DNA of 64,000 bases. It comes from Mycolicibacterium iranicum. Its GTDB lineage: Bacteria; Actinomycetota; Actinomycetes; Mycobacteriales; Mycobacteriaceae. The position numbers were made by a program, and so were the translations under genes. This document shows, one piece after another, positions 58,288 through 64,000 of this stretch; position 1 is the first letter of the stretch; each line of letters opens with the position of its first letter. Under the pieces are notes generated by a model. It ran no database searches and was not told the origin of the DNA. It saw nothing but the letters and a program-made list of their open reading frames with translations. The stretch spans positions 122,832-186,831 of the forward strand of contig NZ_LWCS01000087.1 of NCBI RefSeq assembly GCF_001650495.1, in the 5' to 3' direction.

Positions 58288-58638
58288 ATGGCGAGCGGAC
58301 TTTACGGATCCCGCGCAGTGAACCTCGTCAACTCGGCGGTGGCTCGGCTCATCGATGCTCCGGTCATCGGCCCTCTGGTGCGCCGGGGCATGGTCGAGAT
58401 CAGGTACGAGGGCCGGCGGTCGGGCAGGACATTCCAGACGCCGATCTATTACAAGCGCACAGCCGATGGCGTCCTCATCCGCGTCATGGCTCCGGAGTCG
58501 AAGATGTGGTGGCGAAACTTCACCGGCGAAGGCGGTCCGTTGACGCTGATGAACTTCGACGGCACCGACCGCTCAGGGCATGCGGTCGCCCACCGTGACG
58601 AACGGGGGCGCGTCAGCGTGACGGTGATGCTGACCTGA
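58288..58638 (+). CDS. Deazaflavin (F420)-dependent nitroreductase-family protein
   Basis: A 116-residue protein of the DDN/nitroreductase split-barrel group that uses coenzyme F420. The core VEIRYEGRRSGRTFQTPIYYKRTADGVLIRVMAPESKMWWRNF contains the R-x-SG-x-x(R) and K-x-WWRN features of DDN-like proteins (in that family the F420 site). The C-terminus is short. ATG 58264 would add 8 residues. The native substrate is unknown; relatives reduce quinones or nitroimidazoles. Confidence 0.85.
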   Translation: MASGLYGSRAVNLVNSAVARLIDAPVIGPLVRRGMVEIRYEGRRSGRTFQTPIYYKRTADGVLIRVMAPESKMWWRNFTGEGGPLTLMNFDGTDRSGHAVAHRDERGRVSVTVMLT

Positions 58639-58658
58639 CCTGACCTGACCGAGCTCAC

Positions 58659-58719
58659 GCCGAGACTGAATCCTCGCCGCGAAAAATCGAGCGGTGTCCT
58701 GCGAAGTTCAAGTCTCGGC
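58659..58719. terminator. Bidirectional terminator candidate between the DDN-like gene and potC
   Basis: GCCGAGACTGAA (58659-58670) and TTCAAGTCTCGGC (58707-58719) are inverted with one bulge. The 80-bp gap between converging genes also holds four tandem TGACC units at the first gene's stop. The loop is 36 nt, so the structure may work in both directions. Confidence 0.45.
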
Positions 58720-58720
58720 T

Positions 58721-59578
58721 TCAGCCGTCGAACTTCTTGCGGCGCCACAGGGTCCCCGCGGCGAGAAGGATGAGGCTGACCACCAGAATGGCAGTCGCCA
58801 GCACGTTGATCTGCGGCGGCACCGCCGCTTTCACCGCCGCGTTGACGTACAGCGGATAGGTGACCTCCGAGCCGCTGACGAAGTAGGTGATGATGAAATC
58901 GTCCAGCGACAGCGCAAACGACAACATCGCGGCCGCCACGATTCCCGGCACGATGAGCGGCAGCGTGACCTTGAAGAAAGTGCGCGCCGGGCCGGCGCCG
59001 AGGTCGAGTGACGCGTCCTCCAGCGTCCAGTCGAAACCCCGTACCCGGGCCCGCACCGTCATCGCGATGAAGCTGACCTCGAAAGCGATGTGGGACAACA
59101 GGATCGTCACATAGCCGGCAGGCTGGTTGAAGTCCAGGAACAACGTCAGCAGCGCCGCGCCCATGACGACCTCCGGCGCGGTCAGTGGGAGCACCAGGAA
59201 CGTGTCGACCGCCCGCTGTCCCCGCCACCGCTGCCGCACCAGTGCGATGGCGACCAGCGTGCCGAGCACCACCGCGACGGCCGTCGACACCGCGGCGACG
59301 TTGAGGCTCAGCTTGAGCGCGTCGGTCAACGGCGGGTATTTGAACGGGTCGAGCCAGTTCTCCAGCGTGAAGCCCTGCCAGGTGTAGTTGAACTTGCCCT
59401 CGGGTTTGTTGAAGGAGAACAGGACGATCACGAAGATCGGCAGGAACAGGTACAGCAGCACCAGGCCGGCCACGATCCGCAGGAGAACGTCTCCCCAATT
59501 GAACCGACTGCGAACCTTTTTCGGCGCCGGATCCTGTTGCGCGGCGCTGGCGATCGCGGCGCCGGCCTGTGTGGTCAT
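58721..59578 (-). CDS. potC: Spermidine/putrescine-type ABC transporter permease PotC
   Basis: A 285-residue inner-membrane permease with about six helices. The binding-protein-dependent transport motif (EAA loop) is in LEDASLDLGAGPARTFFKVTLPLIVPGI. The order in the operon and the sequence of the first loop (SFNKPEGKFNYTWQGFTLENWL) fit PotC/YdcV-type polyamine permeases. It overlaps potB by ATGA. With PotB it forms the membrane channel of the importer; whether the substrate is spermidine, putrescine or another amine is not certain. Confidence 0.9.
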   Translation of the reverse strand: MTTQAGAAIASAAQQDPAPKKVRSRFNWGDVLLRIVAGLVLLYLFLPIFVIVLFSFNKPEGKFNYTWQGFTLENWLDPFKYPPLTDALKLSLNVAAVSTAVAVVLGTLVAIALVRQRWRGQRAVDTFLVLPLTAPEVVMGAALLTLFLDFNQPAGYVTILLSHIAFEVSFIAMTVRARVRGFDWTLEDASLDLGAGPARTFFKVTLPLIVPGIVAAAMLSFALSLDDFIITYFVSGSEVTYPLYVNAAVKAAVPPQINVLATAILVVSLILLAAGTLWRRKKFDG

Positions 59579-60450
59579 ACGAGGTCCTCCGAGCCCAGCG
59601 CACGGGTGTAGAGCAGCACCCCGATCAAAATCAGCACCATCAATCCCAGGCTGAGTGCCGCCGCCGCCGGATAGTCCTTCACGACGAGGAATTGTTTCTG
59701 GATGACATTGCCGATCATCGTCGTCTGCGTACTACCCAGATAGTCGGCGTTGATGAAATCGCCGACAGCAGGGATGAATACGAGCATGCTGCCCGCCAGG
59801 ACGCCGGGCATCGACAGCGGCAGTATCACCTTGCCGAAGGCGCGAGGTGTCGATGAGTAGAGGTCCTTCGACGCCTCGAGCAGGCGAGGGTCGATCTTCT
59901 CCAGGCTGACGTAGAGCGGCAGGATCATGAAGATGATCCAGTTGTAGGTCAGCCCGCCGATCACCGCCCAACTGGTGGACAGCAGCCTGCCCTCCTCGGG
60001 CAGCAGTCCGATCGCGCCCAGCGCGGTGACCACCCATCCCTCGTCGGCGAGAATCGTCTTCCAGGCGATGGTGCGGATCAGGAACGTCACGAAGAACGGA
60101 AGGATCACCAGGCCCAGGATCAGGTTCTTGAAGCGCCCCGCCTTGAAGGCGATGACGTAGGCGAGGGGGAACGCCAGCAGCAGACACAGCACCGTGGCTG
60201 CGAGCGCATAGCCGAACGACCGGAAAATCTGCTCCCGATAGAGGGTGAACGCGTCGGCGTAGTTGCCGAAATCCCACGCGAACGTCAGCGTCGGCATGAA
60301 GACAGAACCTGCGGTCTCCGACAGCGACGTGCGTGCCAGCGAGAAGAACGGCACCACAAAGAAGATCGCGAGGTACGCCAACGCCGGCAGCACCATCAGA
60401 TACGGGGCGATCTTGCTCCGCTGACGACTGCTGGAAGCGACACCTGCCAT
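59575..60450 (-). CDS. potB: Spermidine/putrescine-type ABC transporter permease PotB
   Basis: A 291-residue permease with about six transmembrane helices (YLMVLPALAYLAIFFVVPFFSL at the start). The EAA loop reads LLEASKDLYSSTPRAFGKVILPLSMPGVLAG. The second loop LIRTIAWKTILADEGW is typical of PotB. It is the third gene of the potA-potD-potB-potC operon, 4 nt after potD, and its stop overlaps the potC start. Confidence 0.92.
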   Translation of the reverse strand: MAGVASSSRQRSKIAPYLMVLPALAYLAIFFVVPFFSLARTSLSETAGSVFMPTLTFAWDFGNYADAFTLYREQIFRSFGYALAATVLCLLLAFPLAYVIAFKAGRFKNLILGLVILPFFVTFLIRTIAWKTILADEGWVVTALGAIGLLPEEGRLLSTSWAVIGGLTYNWIIFMILPLYVSLEKIDPRLLEASKDLYSSTPRAFGKVILPLSMPGVLAGSMLVFIPAVGDFINADYLGSTQTTMIGNVIQKQFLVVKDYPAAAALSLGLMVLILIGVLLYTRALGSEDLV

Positions 60451-60454
60451 CGGG

Positions 60455-61636
60455 TCAGCCGCCGGTGACGGCGGCGTACGCGGTGTTGTACTCCTGCGTC
60501 TGCTCGTCGGTCAATGCAGCCCAGCCCTTCGACTTGGCCAGGACATCGGCGGGCGGGTTGATCAGCGGGTTGTTCGCCGATTCCGGATCGACCTTCTCGA
60601 GCTCCGCGGTCATGTCCGACAGCACGGGGATGTACTGGACGAAGGACACCAGCTTGGCGTAGTTCGCGCGGTCGTACACGTAGTCGATCCACGCCTCGGC
60701 GGCCTTCTGATTCTGTGTCGTGTAGGGAATGACCATGGTGTCGACGAATGTCGTCGCGCCCGACTCCGGCACGACGAACTGCAGGTCCGGGTTGTCTGCC
60801 TGCAGCTGGACGATGTCACCCGAATAGGCCTGCGCCACAGCGATATTGCCGGCCGCCAGGTCGTCGGCGTAATCGTTGCCGGTGAAGCGCCGAATCTGGC
60901 CGGCGTCGTTCTGCTCGCGCACAAGGTCGACGGCCTGCTGCACCGACTCGGTGGTCGGGTTCTCAGGGGAGTTGCCCTGCGACAGCATGATCATGCCGAG
61001 GCCGTCCTGGGCGTCGGAGAACAGGCTGACCCGACCCTTGAATGCCGGGTCCCACAGGTCGTTGATGGTGTTGATGTCACGGCCAGTTGCCGCCCGGTTG
61101 TAGGCCAGTCCGACCAGGCCGGACATGTAGGGAGCGCTGAACTCACGTCCCGGGTCCACACTCGCCTCGAGAAGGTCCGGGCGGAGGTTCTTCATATTGG
61201 GGACGGCGTCGTGGTTGATCTTGTTGAGCCACCCGAGTTGGTTGAGCCGGACAGCCAGGAACGTCGTCGGCACCGCCAGGTCGGCGCCGATGTCCTGCTT
61301 CCGTGAGAGTGGCTCCTTGACCTTGGCGAACCACTGCTCGTTGTCGTTGAGGTCTTCCTTGTAATCGACCGTGATGCCCGACGCTGTCTGGAATGCCGCG
61401 ATGAAACCGTCGGCCATGTAGAGCGGCCAGTTCGAGATCCGGAGCGTGCCGCTGGCGGGACCGCTGTCCTCGGTACTGCTGCTCGACGATTCGCTACCCG
61501 ACCCGCAGGCCGCCAGGAACGATGACCCGAGTGTGAGGCCGGCGGCTGCCGCGGCGCTGCCGCCGAGGAAGCGGCGGCGGGACGTCCGGTTCGCGGTCAT
61601 CCGGGCCAGCAGTTGGGGGTTGATCTCACGGGACAT
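60455..61636 (-). CDS. potD: Polyamine-type ABC transporter substrate-binding lipoprotein PotD
   Basis: A 393-residue periplasmic-binding-type lipoprotein. The N-terminus has a twin-arginine signal (TSRRRFLGGSAAAAAGLTLGSSFLAACGS) ending in the lipobox LAAC, so it should be exported folded by TatAC, then lipidated. The mature domain starts TLRISNWPLYMADGF, the PotD/PotF family opening, and contains ISGLVGLAYNR-like and GDIVQLQADNPDLQFVVPESG segments around the ligand site. ATG 61636 places the signal correctly. The ligand is presumably a polyamine. Confidence 0.93.
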   Translation of the reverse strand: MSREINPQLLARMTANRTSRRRFLGGSAAAAAGLTLGSSFLAACGSGSESSSSSTEDSGPASGTLRISNWPLYMADGFIAAFQTASGITVDYKEDLNDNEQWFAKVKEPLSRKQDIGADLAVPTTFLAVRLNQLGWLNKINHDAVPNMKNLRPDLLEASVDPGREFSAPYMSGLVGLAYNRAATGRDINTINDLWDPAFKGRVSLFSDAQDGLGMIMLSQGNSPENPTTESVQQAVDLVREQNDAGQIRRFTGNDYADDLAAGNIAVAQAYSGDIVQLQADNPDLQFVVPESGATTFVDTMVIPYTTQNQKAAEAWIDYVYDRANYAKLVSFVQYIPVLSDMTAELEKVDPESANNPLINPPADVLAKSKGWAALTDEQTQEYNTAYAAVTGG

Positions 61637-61694
61637 GGCGATGGGTGCCTTTCGTCGGCTCCAAGGAGGGGGATGGGGTCGGCAACAAGGATGG

Positions 61695-62888
61695 TCAGGA
61701 GTCGTCGAGCATCTCTTCGAGGTCTTCGGTCGTCGGTATGTCGTCGCCGGGTAGTACCAGCGATGCATCGGGGCTCCAGCTGACGAAGACGTCGTCACCT
61801 GGGCGCAGCAGCGGCAGATCCTGTTCCGGCCCGACATGGGCGACGACCGTCGACTCGTCGGGCGCGGCGAGTGAGAGTCGCACGACGGGGCCCTGGAACG
61901 TCAGGTCGACGACCTTGGCGGGCACACCTGCGACGTCGCCCGTCGGGGCGTCCATGGTGACCCGTATGCGCTCGGGCCGCACCATCAAGGTGGCGTGCCC
62001 GCCGGGTTCGATCGTGGTTTCGCCGGCACGCGCCTTCAGTGTCGATCCGAGCACGTCGACCTCGACGAACTCGCGGTTGGCGCGCCCGGTCTGACGACCC
62101 GCCCACAGATTCGCCTGGCCGATGAAGTTGGCGACGAATACCGTTGCGGGCCGGTCGTAGATCTCGGTGGGGCTGCCGATCTGTTCGACGTTGCCTGCAT
62201 TCATGACGGCGATCCGATCGCTCATCGTCAACGCTTCCTCCTGGTCGTGGGTCACGTAGACGAACGTGATTCCGACCTCACGCTGGATGCGCTTGAGCTC
62301 GAATTGCATGACGTGGCGCAGCTTGAGATCGAGCGCACCGAGCGGCTCGTCGAGGAGCAGGGCGCTGGGGTAGTTCACCAGGGCACGCGCCAGTGCGACG
62401 CGCTGTTGCTGTCCGCCGGAGAGTTGCGCGGGTTTGCGTTCGGCGAAGTCGGTCAGGCGGACGATCTCGAGGAGTTCGTCGACGCGCTTGCGGGTTTCAC
62501 CCTTGTCCAGTTTCCTGCTGCGTGGGCCGTAGGCCACGTTGTCCCACACCGTCATATGCGGGAACAGTGCGTAGTGCTGGAAGACCGTGTTGACGTTGCG
62601 CTTGTTCGGCGGCGTCCTGGAGACATCCGCGCCTTCGAGGCGGATGGCGCCTTCGGTCGGCGTCTCGAAACCCGCGATCATGCGCAACGTCGTCGTCTTG
62701 CCGCATCCTGACGGGCCGAGCATCGAGAAGAACTCGCCGGAGGCGATCGAAAAGTCGGCGTCGGCGACGGCGACGTAATCGCCGAAGCGCTTCGTCACGT
62801 GGTCGATCTCGATGACGGGACCACCCTTGGCTCCAGTGGCGCCGTGCTGTCCCGTCTGTGCGTCAGCGGTCGTGCGTGCGCGGGTCAG
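61695..62888 (-). CDS. potA: Polyamine-type ABC transporter ATPase PotA
   Basis: The importer's ATPase. Walker A is GPSGCGKTTT, the signature is LSGGQQQRVALARAL, Walker B is ALLLDEPLGALD and the switch His is in VTHDQEEALTMSD; a TOBE-type C-terminal domain follows. The first GTG start (62798) begins at VTKRFG and would delete the first beta-strand, GPVIEIDH. The frame stays open to a CTG at 62888 that has an AGGAGGA site 6 nt upstream, and I use that start (397 residues). The 367-residue GTG version is the fallback. Confidence 0.9.
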   Translation of the reverse strand: MTRARTTADAQTGQHGATGAKGGPVIEIDHVTKRFGDYVAVADADFSIASGEFFSMLGPSGCGKTTTLRMIAGFETPTEGAIRLEGADVSRTPPNKRNVNTVFQHYALFPHMTVWDNVAYGPRSRKLDKGETRKRVDELLEIVRLTDFAERKPAQLSGGQQQRVALARALVNYPSALLLDEPLGALDLKLRHVMQFELKRIQREVGITFVYVTHDQEEALTMSDRIAVMNAGNVEQIGSPTEIYDRPATVFVANFIGQANLWAGRQTGRANREFVEVDVLGSTLKARAGETTIEPGGHATLMVRPERIRVTMDAPTGDVAGVPAKVVDLTFQGPVVRLSLAAPDESTVVAHVGPEQDLPLLRPGDDVFVSWSPDASLVLPGDDIPTTEDLEEMLDDS

Positions 62889-63161
62889 AGCGCATCCTCC
62901 TCATTACTGCCCCCCGGCTGTCAATAAACCATCGCGGATCACGCGGTTACGCGCAAGCGAATCCGCAACGAATTTACATTTCCACAATGGAATCCGCTGC
63001 CTAACGGACGTCATTTCGAGAGATTCCGCGTAAAAGGCCGCGTTGCACTGACGCCGGACCCACACCGGCCGGCATGCCGCGCATCGCGGTCTCAAGTCTG
63101 GCAGCCAACCGTCGGGAATGGCACTGTTTACGCGCGCGCACAGCTTGGGTAGGGAGAGGGA
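62889..63161. promoter_or_regulatory. Divergent region between potA and the SRPBCC gene
   Basis: 273 bp, AT-richer than its surroundings. It holds the potA ribosome site (62895-62901) and, near 62935-63030, several copies of an (A/G)ATTCCGC-like motif in both orientations (for example GGAATCCGC and GATTCCGCG), which could be operator half-sites. The right end carries GGGAGAGGGA before the SRPBCC start. No RNA element was recognised. Confidence 0.4.
62895..62901 (-). promoter_or_regulatory. Strong ribosome binding site AGGAGGA for potA
   Basis: AGGAGGA on the minus strand is the best Shine-Dalgarno in this part of the window. It points to a start about 6 nt downstream, where the only in-frame codon is CTG (62886-62888). 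The ATG directly after it is in another frame and stops after ten codons. Confidence 0.55.
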
Positions 63162-63593
63162 ATGGCGACTGTCGATGTGTCCGTGACGTCCGATCTCACA
63201 CCGGAGCGAGCCTGGGTGCTGGCCTCGGACCTCAAGCGGTTCGACGAATGGCTGACGATCTTCGGCGGCTGGAAGAGCACCGTGCCCGCCGAGATCGACG
63301 TCGATACGCAGGTGTCGTCGCTGATCAGGGTGAAGGGCTTCCGCAACGTCATCCACTGGCAGGTGACCCGCTACGACGAACCCAAGGAGATCGAACTCGT
63401 CGGCAGGGGGCGCGGAGGGGTGTGCATCGCTTTGACCCTCCAGGTTGAGCCGGTGCAGCCGGAGGGATCGTCGTTTCGCGTCATCGCCGAGCTGACCGGC
63501 GGCCTGCTGAACACGCCTGTCGGCAACGTGGTCGCCAAGGTCATCAAGGGCGACGTGCGACGGTCGGTGTGCAACCTGGCGGAACTGCGCTGA
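63162..63593 (+). CDS. SRPBCC (START-like) domain protein
   Basis: A 143-residue protein with the helix-grip fold. VDVSVTSDLTPERAWVLASDLKRFDEWLTIF is the usual opening, then KGFRNVIHWQVTRYDEPKEIELVGRG and FRVIAELTGGLLNTPVGNVVAKVIKGD, whose long C-terminal helix covers the ligand cavity. Mycobacteria carry many such proteins, including toxin-antitoxin-associated and lipid-binding members. No partner gene is adjacent. ATG 63162 has a GGGAGAGGGA site. Confidence 0.85.
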   Translation: MATVDVSVTSDLTPERAWVLASDLKRFDEWLTIFGGWKSTVPAEIDVDTQVSSLIRVKGFRNVIHWQVTRYDEPKEIELVGRGRGGVCIALTLQVEPVQPEGSSFRVIAELTGGLLNTPVGNVVAKVIKGDVRRSVCNLAELR

Positions 63594-63606
63594 CCTTCGC
63601 CCGTTC

Positions 63607-64000
63607 TCAGCCCCACTCGTGGTTCATCGCGCGCGATTCGTAGCGTGCCTCATCGGATTCCGTGGCCCGTGAGCGCGGCCGCGACACCGCGATGAGCACC
63701 ATCGCCAGCATCGCAGTGCCGGCGCCGCCGACAAAGATGACTGTGAAGCTGCTTTCGACCGGTGTGCCCGCTGCGGTCGTGCGGCTCAGCAGCACCGCGA
63801 CGATGGCGGCTGCCGTAGAGCTGCCGATCGTTCGCGCGATGGCGTTCATGCTGGTCGCAACGCCGGTTTCGCCGGCGTCGCTGTCGGCGACGACCAATGC
63901 GGGCAGCGCGCCGTAGCCGAGGCTGATGTAGGCATTCGCGAGGATGCTGGCGATGACCACCTGCCATGTCGCTGCGTGCGCGAAGGCGATGAGGAGGAAG
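63607..64000 (-). CDS. MFS transporter, C-terminal part
   Basis: The reading frame is open to the window edge, so the N-terminus is missing. Visible residues (about 130) include two to three transmembrane helices: FLLIAFAHAATWQVVIASILANAYISLGYGALPALVV, then TRTIGSSTAAAIVAVLLSRT-like ARTIGSSTAAAIVAVLL, and FTVIFVGGAGTAMLAMVLIAV. The motif SDAGETGVATSMNAIARTIGSS is typical of the C-terminal half of DHA2-type (14-helix) exporters. A polar tail ends in AMNHEWG. The substrate is unknown. Confidence 0.83.
   Translation of the reverse strand, partial: FLLIAFAHAATWQVVIASILANAYISLGYGALPALVVADSDAGETGVATSMNAIARTIGSSTAAAIVAVLLSRTTAAGTPVESSFTVIFVGGAGTAMLAMVLIAVSRPRSRATESDEARYESRAMNHEWG

Noticed and set aside
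58631..58650. Four tandem TGACC units as a regulatory repeat
   Set aside because: They cover only 20 bp at the stop codon of a small gene and no partner site or conservation is visible; simple slippage is enough to explain them.
1..64000. CRISPR array, tRNA, rRNA, insertion sequence or prophage
   Set aside because: No spaced direct repeats, no tRNA cloverleaf or CCA-end pattern, no transposase or integrase motifs, and no target-site duplications were seen. The only tandem array is the 32-bp coupled micro-ORF repeat.

Overview
The window is high-GC actinobacterial DNA, and its gene order identifies it as a Mycobacterium of the environmental, fast-growing (Mycolicibacterium) kind. Blocks of genes follow the same order as M. 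tuberculosis Rv2097c to Rv2045c: pafA, pafB, pafC, tatA, tatC, helY, a DUF4333 membrane protein, a 5'-3' exonuclease and pepE; then an Rv2074-like F420 enzyme, an SDR and cobL; then cobIJ, cobH, cobG and cobN; then fxsA, an amidohydrolase, lnt, ppm1 and rbpA; then lppI and lipT. lnt and ppm1 are separate genes here, whereas M. tuberculosis has one fused gene. pks12, sigC, cobK and cobM are not found at their expected places.

Layout. 1-5.9 kb: permease, GMC oxidoreductase, CBS/nucleotidyltransferase protein, IclR regulator and alpha/beta hydrolase, probably one small-molecule catabolic unit. 5.9-7.8 kb: a DUF1023 hydrolase with a WxG-type N-terminus and a small helical partner. 7.9-22.2 kb: Pup ligase, DNA-damage regulators PafBC, Tat export, HelY helicase and PepE, interrupted by a methyltransferase and a large secreted beta-propeller protein. 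22.2-37.5 kb: corrin-ring (vitamin B12) genes mixed with F420-linked enzymes, a TauD-type dioxygenase, a VOC protein and regulators. 37.5-42.5 kb: lipoprotein N-acylation and polyprenol-phosphate-mannose synthesis, then RbpA. 42.6-55.9 kb: lipoproteins, LipT, a copper amine oxidase, a DoxX protein with 11-residue repeats, and small enzymes with a LysR regulator. 56-64 kb: a kinase-like protein, a drug/metabolite exporter, a polyamine-type ABC importer (potA-D-B-C), an SRPBCC protein and the end of an MFS transporter.

The genes connect in several ways. PotD has a twin-arginine lipoprotein signal, so TatA/TatC and Lnt in the same window would act on it. PafBC sits beside the Pup ligase but has its own promoter. 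Many start codons lie 6-9 nt after a TANNNT hexamer, the usual sign of leaderless mycobacterial transcripts, and this helped choose starts.

The most unusual item is a 32-bp tandem repeat between the SDR gene and cobL. It forms a ladder of micro-ORFs joined by ATGA overlaps, like the MIRU elements of M. tuberculosis. Others are a secreted seven-bladed propeller ending in an aerolysin-like domain, a candidate type VII effector pair, a possible CTG start for potA, and a 22-bp-arm inverted repeat before pepE. I saw no tRNA, rRNA, CRISPR array, insertion sequence or prophage.
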